64,000 bases of DNA, taken from NCBI GenBank assembly GCA_018001225.1, contig JAGNIJ010000001.1, forward strand, positions 238,941-302,940. Reading direction: 5' to 3'. This document shows positions 46,018 through 53,605 of the stretch, in pieces; position 1 is the first letter of the stretch, and each line of letters starts with the position of its first letter. The translations under genes were made by a program, and so were the position numbers. The stretch comes from Kiritimatiellia bacterium (lineage in GTDB: Bacteria; Verrucomicrobiota; Kiritimatiellia; CAIQIC01; JAGNIJ01). The notes below the pieces were generated by a model. That model had not been told where the DNA came from. It saw nothing but the letters and a program-made list of their open reading frames with translations, and did not search any database.

Positions 46018-46905
46018 ATGACGGCCATGAACAAACCCGTCGTTGTCTACGATGCCTCGAACAGCGACCGCCTGTCGGTGTCCGCGTGGCCGCACATGGT
46101 CCGCGAGTTCCGGGACAGCCGCGAGTTGATCCGGCGGCTGGTGCAGCGCAACTTCTCCGCGCAGTTCCGCCAGTCGTTCCTCGGCTATCTCTGGGTGGTC
46201 CTTCCGCCCGTGGCCACCACGCTGGTCTTTGCCCTGCTGCGCCAGGCCGAGATCGTCAACGTGCCCATGGGCGAGGGGCGCATGCCCTACGTGTTGTTTG
46301 CCCTGCTGGGCACGACGATCTGGGGGTTTTTCACCCAGTTGACCATGATGGCCACGGGCAGCATCGCCAACGCGGGCAGCCTGGTGTCCAAGGTCTACTT
46401 CCCGCGCGAGGTCCTCGTGGTCAGCGCGGCGGGCAACGCGGTGATCAACTTCATCATCCGCCTGGGCGTGGTGGCCCTCACGCTGCTGTTTGTCCGCTAC
46501 CTCCCGCATCCCGCGGCGCTGCTGGTCCCGGTGGCCCTGCTGCCCATGGTCGCGCTGGCCCTGGGCCTGGGCCTGTTCTTCGCGCCCATCAACACGATGA
46601 TGAGCGACATGGGGCGCCTGCTCGAATTCGCCTTCCAGTTCGGCCTGTTCCTCGCGCCCACGGTCTATCCCACGCCGCCGGCGCCCTGGGTGCACGACGG
46701 CGGAACCTGGTCCACGGCGATCTACTGGCTGCACATGCTCAACCCCGTGTCCCATTTCCTCTACGCCGCCCATTCGCTAATCGAGCACGGGACCCTGCTG
46801 CTGACCCCGGGCTACCTGATTTCCTCGCTCTTTTCGCTGCTGGTGCTGCTGATGGGCTGGCGCTTTTTCCACGTCTGCGAACCCCTGCTGGCGGAACGAT
46901 TGTGA
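46018..46905 (+). CDS. ABC-2 type polysaccharide export permease (Wzm type)
   Basis: 295 aa. It has an amphipathic N-terminus (SRELIRRLVQRNFSAQFRQS) then FLGYLWVVLPPVATTLVFAL, the conserved opening of KpsM/Wzm permeases, and six membrane segments in total. A long periplasmic loop lies before the last (PTPPAPWVHDGGTWSTAIYW). Its ATPase partner is probably the Wzt-like protein encoded 13.6 kb downstream at 60536, an unusual separation. It exports lipid-linked glycan across the inner membrane. Confidence 0.88.
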   Translation: MTAMNKPVVVYDASNSDRLSVSAWPHMVREFRDSRELIRRLVQRNFSAQFRQSFLGYLWVVLPPVATTLVFALLRQAEIVNVPMGEGRMPYVLFALLGTTIWGFFTQLTMMATGSIANAGSLVSKVYFPREVLVVSAAGNAVINFIIRLGVVALTLLFVRYLPHPAALLVPVALLPMVALALGLGLFFAPINTMMSDMGRLLEFAFQFGLFLAPTVYPTPPAPWVHDGGTWSTAIYWLHMLNPVSHFLYAAHSLIEHGTLLLTPGYLISSLFSLLVLLMGWRFFHVCEPLLAERL

Positions 46906-46964
46906 ACGACAACCGGCGCCGCGAATCGCGCGGCGCCGTCATCGGGCGAACACGGAGGGCGAAC

Positions 46965-47912
46965 ATGCCGCGCATACTGATCACGGGCGGAGCGGGTTTC
47001 ATCGGCCAGGCGGTCATTCGGACCTTCCGGCAGGTCTATCCGGAGAGCTCCTTGCGGGCGATGGATCTGGTCAAGGCCCCGGGAGACGACATCGAGCGCT
47101 ACACCGGGAGCATCCTGGACGCCAACGACATCAACCGGGCCGTCCAGGATTGCGACTACGTGGTCCACCTGGCCGCCATGCTGGGCGTTAAGCGCACCGA
47201 GGCCCAGCGCCTTGAATGCCTGACGGTGAACATCCAGGGCACCTTGAACGTGCTCGACGCCTGCGTGAAGAACCGGGTCAAGAAGATCGTGTTCTCCTCC
47301 TCTTCTGAAATCTACGGGGAGCCTTTTGAAAACCCCATTCGGGAAGTGACCCCGGCCAGCCCCAAGTCCGTGTACGCGGTGACCAAGCTGGCCGGAGAGG
47401 AATACCTGCGCGCCTACCGCGAACGCTATGGCCTGCGCTTCAGCGTCGTGCGGTTTTTCAACGTCTACGGGCCCGGACAAGTGGCCGAATTCGTGATGCC
47501 GCGCTTCATCAAGGCGGTCATGGAGGACAAGCCTCCCGTCGTGTATGGGGCGGGCAATCAGATCCGGGCCTTCTGTTATGTGGACGACGCGGCCGCCGGC
47601 GTGGTCCGGGCGCTGCTCAATGATAAGGCCGACGGGGAGGCTTTCAACATCGGCAACGACCTGGAGCCCGTTTCCATGCGGGAATTGGCCGGGCGGGTGA
47701 TCACCCTGCTGGGCAAACCGATGAAGCCGGTGCTCGTGGAGATGAGCCAGTCGGACCGGTCGGCCGGCCGCGAGATTCACGAGCGGTTCCCCGACATCAG
47801 CAAGGCGCGCCGGGTGCTGGCCTATGAGCCGACCGTATCCCTGGACGAGGGAGTCCGGCGCACGGCCGCCGCCGGGCCCATCGAAGCCAGTTGGTACGAC
47901 CCCATGACCTGA
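46965..47912 (+). CDS. NAD-dependent sugar epimerase/dehydratase (extended SDR)
   Basis: 315 aa. The N-terminal Rossmann motif is RILITGGAGFIGQAVIRTF; VVHLAAMLGVKRTE follows; the catalytic set is SSSSEIYGEP (Ser, and a Glu as in GDP-mannose dehydratase-like enzymes) and YAVTKLAGEE (YxxxK). The ATG at 46965 has CGGAGGG upstream; an upstream GTG at 46902 would overlap the permease stop. Placed between transporter and pseC, it may be the 4,6-dehydratase or an epimerase of the pathway. It lacks the TGGTGSFG start of classical PseB, so the step is uncertain. Confidence 0.8.
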   Translation: MPRILITGGAGFIGQAVIRTFRQVYPESSLRAMDLVKAPGDDIERYTGSILDANDINRAVQDCDYVVHLAAMLGVKRTEAQRLECLTVNIQGTLNVLDACVKNRVKKIVFSSSSEIYGEPFENPIREVTPASPKSVYAVTKLAGEEYLRAYRERYGLRFSVVRFFNVYGPGQVAEFVMPRFIKAVMEDKPPVVYGAGNQIRAFCYVDDAAAGVVRALLNDKADGEAFNIGNDLEPVSMRELAGRVITLLGKPMKPVLVEMSQSDRSAGREIHERFPDISKARRVLAYEPTVSLDEGVRRTAAAGPIEASWYDPMT

Positions 47913-47974
47913 ACCTCGGGCCGCCTGCGCGGCGCGATGACGGACCACAAGCCTTCGACCCGGGAGCGAGTTGC

Positions 47975-49168
47975 ATGACCAAGACCCCGTTCACCTACGG
48001 CCGGCAATCCCTCGATGCGGCGGATGTCGAGGCCGTGAAGGAAGCCCTGGAATCCGGATTCCTGACCAGCGGCCCGCGCGTGGCCGCGTTCGAAGAGGCG
48101 CTGTGCAAGGCCACCGGCGCCCCCTACGCCGTGGCCGTCAGCAGCGGCACCGCCGCCCTGCATCTCGCGATGCGGGTGGCCGGCGTCGGGGCGGGAGACC
48201 GGGTGGTGACCTCGCCGATGACCTTCCTGGCGTCCGCCAACGCGGCGGAATACGTTGGTGCAACCGTGGATTTTGTGGACGTAGACTCGAGCACGGCCAA
48301 CCTGAATCCCGCCGAGTTGGAACGGACCTGGGACAACGCCACGCGGGCCGTCGTGGCCGTGGACTATGCCGGCCAGCCGTGCGACATCGCGGGGATTGCC
48401 GGGGTGGCCCGGAGGCGCGGAGCGCTCGTCATCGAGGACGCCTGCCATGCCCTGGGGTCCGAGATCACGGTGGACGGCCGCCGGTACCGGGTCGGCGGGC
48501 ACGGGCGGGCCGACCTGACGACGTTCAGTTTCCATCCCGTGAAGAATATCACAACGGGCGAGGGCGGCGCCGTGGTAACCCACGACAAGGCCCTGGCTGA
48601 CCGGTGCCGCCTGCTGCGCAGCCACGGCATGACCAAGGACGTCGCGGGCTTCAAGGGTCTCGGCCGCCCCGAGTTCAACGAGTTCGGGCCATGGTATTAC
48701 GAGATGCAGGACCTGGGCTACAACTACCGTCTTTCGGACATTCTCTGCGCCCTCGGCATCAGCCAGTTGAAGCGACTGCCCGACTTCGTGCGCCGCCGCC
48801 GCGCCATCGTGGCCGCCTATAACGAGGGGCTGAAGGATGTGCCGCGGGTCGAAGGGCCATGGGAGAGTCCCGGCGTGGCGTCTGCGTGGCACCTGTACGC
48901 GGCGCGCGTGGATTTTTCCGGCTTGGGCAAGACCCGCACCCGGGTGATGGCGGAACTCCTGGAGCGGGGCATCGCGGCGCATGTCCTTTATATTCCCGTT
49001 CACCTGCAACCCTACTACCGCGAGAAATACGGGTACGGGCCCGGCAAGTGCCCCGTCGCCGAACAATTCTACCGTCAGTGCCTTTGCCTGCCCCTGTACG
49101 TGGACCTGGAGGACGGGGATGTGCAGGCCGTGATCGAGGCCGTGAAACAAGTCGCCGGCGCAAGGTAG
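47975..49168 (+). CDS. pseC: UDP-4-keto-6-deoxy-sugar aminotransferase (PseC type)
   Basis: 397 aa, a DegT/DnrJ/EryC1 PLP enzyme. It adds the C4 amino group in pseudaminic acid synthesis. Key blocks are FTYGRQSLDAADVEAVKEAL, SSGTAALHLAMRVAGV, IEDACHALGSEI, and the PLP lysine in FSFHPVKNITTGEGGAV. The C-terminal region has HVLYIPVHLQPYYREKYGY and PVAEQFYRQCLCLPLY, which resemble PseC more than other members. The TAG stop is provided by a hairpin repeat at 49165. pseF follows. Confidence 0.88.
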   Translation: MTKTPFTYGRQSLDAADVEAVKEALESGFLTSGPRVAAFEEALCKATGAPYAVAVSSGTAALHLAMRVAGVGAGDRVVTSPMTFLASANAAEYVGATVDFVDVDSSTANLNPAELERTWDNATRAVVAVDYAGQPCDIAGIAGVARRRGALVIEDACHALGSEITVDGRRYRVGGHGRADLTTFSFHPVKNITTGEGGAVVTHDKALADRCRLLRSHGMTKDVAGFKGLGRPEFNEFGPWYYEMQDLGYNYRLSDILCALGISQLKRLPDFVRRRRAIVAAYNEGLKDVPRVEGPWESPGVASAWHLYAARVDFSGLGKTRTRVMAELLERGIAAHVLYIPVHLQPYYREKYGYGPGKCPVAEQFYRQCLCLPLYVDLEDGDVQAVIEAVKQVAGAR

Positions 49169-49188
49169 CCGCCGGCGTTAGCCGGGCC
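49165..49188. repeat. TTAC-loop hairpin element, copy 1 (supplies pseC stop)
   Basis: Reads GTAGCCGC, CGGC, loop GTTA, GCCG, then GGGCC. It is the same layout as five other elements in this half of the window. The TAG inside GTAGCC is the pseC stop codon. Confidence 0.6.
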
Positions 49189-49208
49189 TCAAGGAGCACC
49201 GCAGTGCT

Positions 49209-49904
49209 GTGAACACCGTCGCCATCATCCCGGCCCGCGGGGGCAGCAAGCGCATCCCGGGGAAGAACATCCGGCCCTTCTGCGGCCGCCCGGTGATCGC
49301 CTATTCCATTGCCGCGGCGCGCACGAGCGGGTTGTTCGGCCGGATCCTGGTCTCCACGGATTCCGAAGAGATCGCGGCGGTAGCCCGGGCCGAAGGCGCC
49401 GAGGTTCCGTTCCGCCGCCCGCCGGAACTGTCGGACGACCGGACCGGCACCGACCCGGTGCTCGTGCATGCCTTGAACTGGCTGGCCTCCCAAGACGCGC
49501 GGCCGGACTATGCCTGCGGCTTGTACGCGACGGCGCCGTTCGTCCGGCCGGACGACCTGCGCCGCGGGCTGGACCTGTTGAAGGAATCCCGCGCCATCAC
49601 CGCTTTTTCCGTGACCACGTATCCCTATACCATTTTCCGCTCGCTGAAGCTCAACGCGCAGGGCCGCCTCGAGATGTTCTGGCCGGAGAACTGGACGAAG
49701 CGTTCCCAGGACCTCCCCGAGGCCTGGCACGACGCCGGGCAGTTCTACTGGCTCGACGTGGCCCGGTACCTGGAGAATCCTCGCCTTTTTTCTTCGGATT
49801 CGGTTCCCGTGATACTGCCCCGCCACCGCGTTCAGGACCTGGACACCCCGGAAGACTGGGAGACGGCGGAGAGAATGTTCAAGGCGTCGCAGGTTGCAGG
49901 TTGA
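49209..49904 (+). CDS. pseF: Pseudaminic acid cytidylyltransferase
   Basis: 231 aa, GTG start. It activates the nonulosonic acid as its CMP sugar. The CTP motif AIIPARGGSKRIPGKNIRPF opens the protein; STDSEEIAAVARAEGAEVPF and DAGQFYWLDVARYL follow, the latter typical of PseF. The C-terminus (FKASQVAG) is encoded by a heptamer repeat. The ribosome binding site (AAGGAG) is somewhat far from the GTG. Downstream, a toxin-antitoxin pair separates it from pseG. Confidence 0.88.
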   Translation: MNTVAIIPARGGSKRIPGKNIRPFCGRPVIAYSIAAARTSGLFGRILVSTDSEEIAAVARAEGAEVPFRRPPELSDDRTGTDPVLVHALNWLASQDARPDYACGLYATAPFVRPDDLRRGLDLLKESRAITAFSVTTYPYTIFRSLKLNAQGRLEMFWPENWTKRSQDLPEAWHDAGQFYWLDVARYLENPRLFSSDSVPVILPRHRVQDLDTPEDWETAERMFKASQVAG

Positions 49905-49916
49905 AGGTTGGAGGCG
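49889..49916. repeat. Heptamer array at the 3' end of pseF
   Basis: Units GCAGGTT, GCAGGTT, GAAGGTT, GGAGGCG at 7-bp period supply the last residues and stop of pseF. Same period and style as the arrays near kdsB, kdsA and dus. Confidence 0.65.
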
Positions 49917-49975
49917 GGAAAAAGGCAACGGCGAAGCGGTTTGAAGAAATCGAGTGCCGGCTGCCGGCGATGGAA

Positions 49976-50004
49976 TTGACCAAAATGCGGGAATGTTGTA
50001 TTGG
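49976..50004 (+). promoter_or_regulatory. Candidate promoter of the toxin-antitoxin pair
   Basis: TTGACC (49976-49981) and TATTGG (49999-50004) are 17 bp apart. Transcription would begin almost at the ATG at 50011, which has no Shine-Dalgarno, so the transcript may be leaderless (inference). Confidence 0.35.
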
Positions 50005-50010
50005 TATGCC

Positions 50011-50244
50011 ATGAATACGGTAATTCAGATAAACGGCAGGGGTTCCATGACTCTGCCGAAAGAGTTGAGGAAACAGTTGGGTGTTGATGGCGGGGGTGTG
50101 GTGATGGCCAGCGTTTCAGGGGATGGCATTGTGCTTCATCCTGCTGTCGCCTATCCGATTGAGATTTATTCGGATGAGCGAATAGCAGAATTCGATCAGG
50201 CTGATAAGGAGTTCTCGCGGCATCTGTCGGAGCCGCGTCGGTGA
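50011..50244 (+). CDS. AbrB/MazE-type antitoxin
   Basis: A 77-aa swapped-hairpin DNA-binding protein: TVIQINGRGSMTLPKELRKQ then LGVDGGGVVMASVSGDGIVL, the AbrB/SpoVT pattern. The C-terminal tail (FDQADKEFSRHLSEPRR) would wrap the toxin. An ATG at 49993 is an alternative start. Its stop overlaps the GTG of the PIN toxin. Base composition is visibly lower in GC than the flanking pse genes, suggesting recent arrival. Confidence 0.75.
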   Translation: MNTVIQINGRGSMTLPKELRKQLGVDGGGVVMASVSGDGIVLHPAVAYPIEIYSDERIAEFDQADKEFSRHLSEPRR

Positions 50245-50669
50245 CTATCTTTCTGGACGCCAACATTCTCTTTTCTGCCAGCGATTCAAAAAGCGCTACC
50301 CGACAATTGTTGGAAGCCCTGGCGACGTCTCATAGGCTGGTGACCAGTGTCCATGCATGGGAAGAGGCGCGACGGAACCTGGAACGCAAGCGCCCCCATC
50401 TGCTTTCCGGCTTGAATGGGCTTGGCAGCCGGATCGAAATCACCAAGGCATTTGAAATGCCCAAAGAACGACCGGAATGGTTGGCCGAGAAAGATATTCC
50501 GATTCTGGCAGGCGCCATCGGTGCCCGTTGCACCCACCTTTGGACAAGTGATCGTCAGCATTTTGGCCGTCTCTATGGTCAGCGTGTGCAGGGGCTACTG
50601 GTCCTGTCCAGCATCCAGATGGCACAGGCGTATCGAGATTCAACTTCCTCGCATTCTATTCAGCCTTAA
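50241..50669 (+). CDS. PIN-domain ribonuclease toxin (VapC-like)
   Basis: 142 aa, GTG start overlapping the antitoxin stop. The PIN acidic residues are visible in IFLDANILFSASDSKSATRQ (Asp 6), HAWEEARRNLERK (Glu) and ARCTHLWTSDRQHFGRLYG (Asp), matching an RNase active site. The pair is a type II toxin-antitoxin module. It splits the pse genes, which are otherwise in one orientation. Confidence 0.8.
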   Translation: MTIFLDANILFSASDSKSATRQLLEALATSHRLVTSVHAWEEARRNLERKRPHLLSGLNGLGSRIEITKAFEMPKERPEWLAEKDIPILAGAIGARCTHLWTSDRQHFGRLYGQRVQGLLVLSSIQMAQAYRDSTSSHSIQP

Positions 50670-50704
50670 CTGTCTCGCTTGCGGAACGAAACTGTGCTGA
50701 CCTA

Positions 50705-50744
50705 CCCACCCCGGCCCGCGGCGGGCCACCCCTCCCGGGAGGGG
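50705..50744. repeat. CCCACCCC/CCCCTCCC palindromic repeat
   Basis: CCCACCCC is followed by a GGCCCGC/GCGGGCC hairpin and the 16-bp perfect palindrome CCCCTCCCGGGAGGGG (50729-50744). A related block lies at 62007..62091. No gene is seen in 50670-50839. Confidence 0.65.
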
Positions 50745-50839
50745 AAAATCCTCGGCACTGCATGGATTCCGCCCCTTCCTTCTCTGATAATGAAATCCGC
50801 GCCGGGCTGATCCATTGGGCCGCTGGGATTCCGTAAATA

Positions 50840-52357
50840 ATGAAGCTGGTCATCAGAGCGGATGCTTCGGCGAAGATCGGGGCCGGGCACGTCATGCGCT
50901 GCCTTTCCCTGGCCCAGGCCGCCATGGCGCGGGGCTGGGAGGCGACGATGGTCAGTCGGGACCTGGCGCCCGGGCTCCGGAAACGGGTGGAAACCGCCGG
51001 GTGCCGCCTGGTGTCCATCGCGCAGGCCCATCCCCACCCGGACGACCTGGCGCACACGCTGGAGGCGGCCCGGCAGTCGGCGGCCCGGTGGATCGTCGTG
51101 GATGGGTACGACTTCGACGCGGGCTACCACGCGGCCCTCCGCGCCTCGGGCGCCCGCGTGATGGTCGTGGACGATCACCGGCACCGAGACCGCTACCCTG
51201 CCGACATCCTGTTCAACCAGAACATCCACGCGGAACGGCTCGTGTATCCCGCCGACCCCGGGACGGTCTTCCTGCTCGGCCCGCGCTACGCCCTGCTGGG
51301 TCCGGCCTTCCTGCCGTGGCGGGACCGGCCCCGGGACATCCCGGAGACCGCGCGCCGGGTGCTGGTCTCGATGGGCGGCGCCGACCCGGACAATGCCACG
51401 GCCACCGTCATGGACGGGCTCAAGGACCTCGACGTCGAGGTCAAGGTGATCGCCGGCAGCGTGAATGCGCACGTGGAGAAATTGCGGGAGAAGTGTTCGG
51501 AATTCGGTCTTCAGGTTTCAGGTTCCCGCCCTCATCCCTCTCTTTTCACCCTCCTCCACGACGTCACCGACATGCCCGCCCTTATGACCTGGGCGGACCT
51601 CGCGATCCTGGGCGCGGGCAGCACGTGCTGGGAAGCGGCCTTCATGGGGCTGCCGTCGCTCATGGTGGTGTTGGCGGACAACCAGCGCGGGGTCGCGGGC
51701 GGCCTGGCCGAGGAAGGCGTCGGCGTCAACCTGGGCGAGGGGACGGACCTTCGTCCCGAGGCCGTGGCGGACCAGGTTGGGGCGCTGCTGCGCGATCCCG
51801 AGCGCCGGCGCCGCATGCGCGAGGCCGGCCGGGCCCTGGTGGACGGCCGGGGCGCCGCGCGGGTGGTGGATACGCTCGGGGCGGACCGGGTGCGGTTGCG
51901 TCCCATTACCATGGACGACGCCGAGTTGCTGTTGCGCTGGACCAACGACCCCGACACCCGCGCGGTGTCTTTCTCGTCGCATGTGATCGCGCGCGAGGAA
52001 CACTACGCCTGGCTGGCCCGGCGCCTGGCCGATCCGGATACGAGAATGGTCATGGCCGAAGACGAAAGCGGCCGGCCGTTCGGACAGGTCCGCTTCGAGA
52101 TGCGAAACGGGGAGAAAATCGTTTCCGTGAACCTCGCGCCGGAAGCCCGCGGCCGCCGGCTTTCCTCTTTCGCGATCGCCGCCGCGACCGCCGAAACCGC
52201 CCGGCTGGACCCGCCGGCGCGCATCCACGCCTACATCAAGACGGATAACGAGCGCTCTCTCCGCGCCTTTCTGGCCGCGGGGTATCGTCCTGCGGCGCGG
52301 GGGGCCATGGGCGGGGAGCCCTCGGTCCGCCTCGTGTGGGAGGCCGGAACGGCATGA
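50840..52357 (+). CDS. pseG: PseG hydrolase fused to a GNAT acetyltransferase (PseH-like)
   Basis: 505 aa. Residues 1-350 match PseG, which removes UDP from the 2,4-diacetamido-trideoxy sugar: RADASAKIGAGHVMRCLSLA at the start, VLVSMGGADPDNATATVMDG near 175, and LGAGSTCWEAAFMGLPSLMV near 258. Residues ~350-500 are a GNAT domain (RVRLRPITMDDAELLLRWTN; VSVNLAPEARGRRLSSFAIA; YIKTDNERSLRAFLAAGY), the PseH step placed just before PseG in the pathway. Residues ~225-238 (LQVSGSRPHPSLF) are encoded by a heptamer repeat. Stop overlaps pseI. Confidence 0.88.
   Translation: MKLVIRADASAKIGAGHVMRCLSLAQAAMARGWEATMVSRDLAPGLRKRVETAGCRLVSIAQAHPHPDDLAHTLEAARQSAARWIVVDGYDFDAGYHAALRASGARVMVVDDHRHRDRYPADILFNQNIHAERLVYPADPGTVFLLGPRYALLGPAFLPWRDRPRDIPETARRVLVSMGGADPDNATATVMDGLKDLDVEVKVIAGSVNAHVEKLREKCSEFGLQVSGSRPHPSLFTLLHDVTDMPALMTWADLAILGAGSTCWEAAFMGLPSLMVVLADNQRGVAGGLAEEGVGVNLGEGTDLRPEAVADQVGALLRDPERRRRMREAGRALVDGRGAARVVDTLGADRVRLRPITMDDAELLLRWTNDPDTRAVSFSSHVIAREEHYAWLARRLADPDTRMVMAEDESGRPFGQVRFEMRNGEKIVSVNLAPEARGRRLSSFAIAAATAETARLDPPARIHAYIKTDNERSLRAFLAAGYRPAARGAMGGEPSVRLVWEAGTA
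51511..51554. repeat. Heptamer array inside pseG
   Basis: TCAGGTT x2, then CCCGCCC, TCATCCC, TCTCTTT, TCACCCT keep a 7-bp rhythm while being translated in frame. An almost identical stretch sits inside the Wzt-like gene at 60732. Confidence 0.6.
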
Positions 52358-53424
52358 ATCCTTCCGTCGAAATCGCCGGCCGGCCCGTGGGGCCCGGGCA
52401 TCCGGTGTACCTCGTCGCCGAGATGTCGGCGAACCACGGGCAGCGTTACGACGAGGCCGTGCGCATCGTCCGCGCGATGAAGGACGCCGGGGCCGACGCG
52501 GTGAAAATCCAGACCTACACGCCCGACACCCTCACGCTGGATTGCAACCGGCCGGAGTTCCGGATCGGAAAGGGCACCCTCTGGGAGGGCAAGACCCTCT
52601 ACCAGCTTTACGGCGAGGCCTACACGCCCTGGGACTGGCAGCCGAAACTGAAAGCCGTTGCGGAGGATCTCGGCCTGCATTTTTTCTCCACGCCGTTTGA
52701 CGATACCGCGGTGGACGTTCTCGAGGCCCTGGACGTGCCCGCGTACAAGATCGCCTCGTTCGAACTGGTAGACGCGGGCCTGCTGCGCCGGGTCGCGCGA
52801 ACGGGCAAGCCGGTGATCCTGTCCACGGGCATGGCCACGCGGGACGAAATTGACGAGGCCGTCGGCGTGTTGCGGGGGGCGGGATGCGAGTCGCTGATCC
52901 TGCTGAAGTGCAGCAGTGCCTATCCCGCGCGGCCGGAGGAGATGAACCTGCGCACGATCCCGGACCTGGCTGCGCGGTACGGCTGCCCGGTCGGCCTTTC
53001 CGATCATACCCTGGGCATCGCCACGGCGGTGGCGGCCGTCGCGCTGGGCGCGTGCGTGATCGAGAAGCACTTCACGATCTCCCGCTCCGTGCCGGGGCCG
53101 GACAGCGCCTTTTCCCTGGAGCCGGGCGAGTTCAAGACCCTGGCCGAGTCCGTGCGCGAAGTGGAGAAGTCGTTGGGCCGGATCTCGTATGAGATCGGCG
53201 AGCACGAGAAGGCCAGCCGGGTCTTCCGGCGTTCTTTGTTCGTCGTGGCGGACATGAAGGCCGGGGACGTGTTCACCGATCGGAACGTTCGTTCTATCCG
53301 GCCGGGACACGGCCTGTCGCCGAAGCACCTGGACGAAATTCTCGGGAAGCGGGCCGCCCGGGACATCCCGCGTGGGACGCCGATGAGTTGGGACCTGGTG
53401 AGCGGTTATTGCTCCGGCCGCTAA
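52354..53424 (+). CDS. pseI: Pseudaminic acid synthase
   Basis: 356 aa, NeuB family. It condenses the trideoxy-diacetamido-altrose with PEP. YLVAEMSANHGQRYDEAVRI, DAVKIQTYTPDTLTLDCNRP (typical PseI wording) and FFSTPFDDTAVDVLEALDVP are present. The metal-binding and barrel end blocks SDHTLGIATAVAAVALGA and VIEKHFTISRSVPGPDSAFS follow. A C-terminal antifreeze-like SAF domain (FRRSLFVVADMKAGDVFT) follows. The ATG at 52354 overlaps the pseG stop. Confidence 0.93.
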   Translation: MNPSVEIAGRPVGPGHPVYLVAEMSANHGQRYDEAVRIVRAMKDAGADAVKIQTYTPDTLTLDCNRPEFRIGKGTLWEGKTLYQLYGEAYTPWDWQPKLKAVAEDLGLHFFSTPFDDTAVDVLEALDVPAYKIASFELVDAGLLRRVARTGKPVILSTGMATRDEIDEAVGVLRGAGCESLILLKCSSAYPARPEEMNLRTIPDLAARYGCPVGLSDHTLGIATAVAAVALGACVIEKHFTISRSVPGPDSAFSLEPGEFKTLAESVREVEKSLGRISYEIGEHEKASRVFRRSLFVVADMKAGDVFTDRNVRSIRPGHGLSPKHLDEILGKRAARDIPRGTPMSWDLVSGYCSGR

Positions 53425-53438
53425 ATACCCGACATCGT

Positions 53439-53536
53439 CCACGCGCTTACGCGCGCGGCTACGTAGTCGCCGGCGTAAGCCGGTGGCTCCCCTGACTCGG
53501 TGTTTGCCTGGCCACGCCGTTACCGGCGCGGCTACG
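53439..53536. repeat. Three TTAC-loop hairpin elements
   Basis: Copies at 53439..53463 (CCAC, GCGC, TTAC, GCGC, GCGGCTACG), 53462..53487 (inverted; stem CGGC/GCCG, loop GTAA) and 53511..53536 (GCCAC, GCCG, TTAC, CGGC, GCGGCTACG). The first two meet head to head through TACGTA. The flanks are constant while the 4-bp stems differ and stay paired. Confidence 0.8.
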
Positions 53537-53560
53537 ATAAGAAGCGCGGTTCGGCATTCT

Positions 53561-53590
53561 ATCCGTGTAAATCCGCTTCCATCCGTGGTT
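53561..53590. repeat. 10-bp tandem repeat
   Basis: Three imperfect units, ATCCGTGTAA, ATCCGCTTCC and ATCCGTGGTT, directly precede the DUF4910 gene. Same class of short-period dispersed array. Confidence 0.6.
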
Positions 53591-53605
53591 TTTTCTGGCT
53601 CTGTT

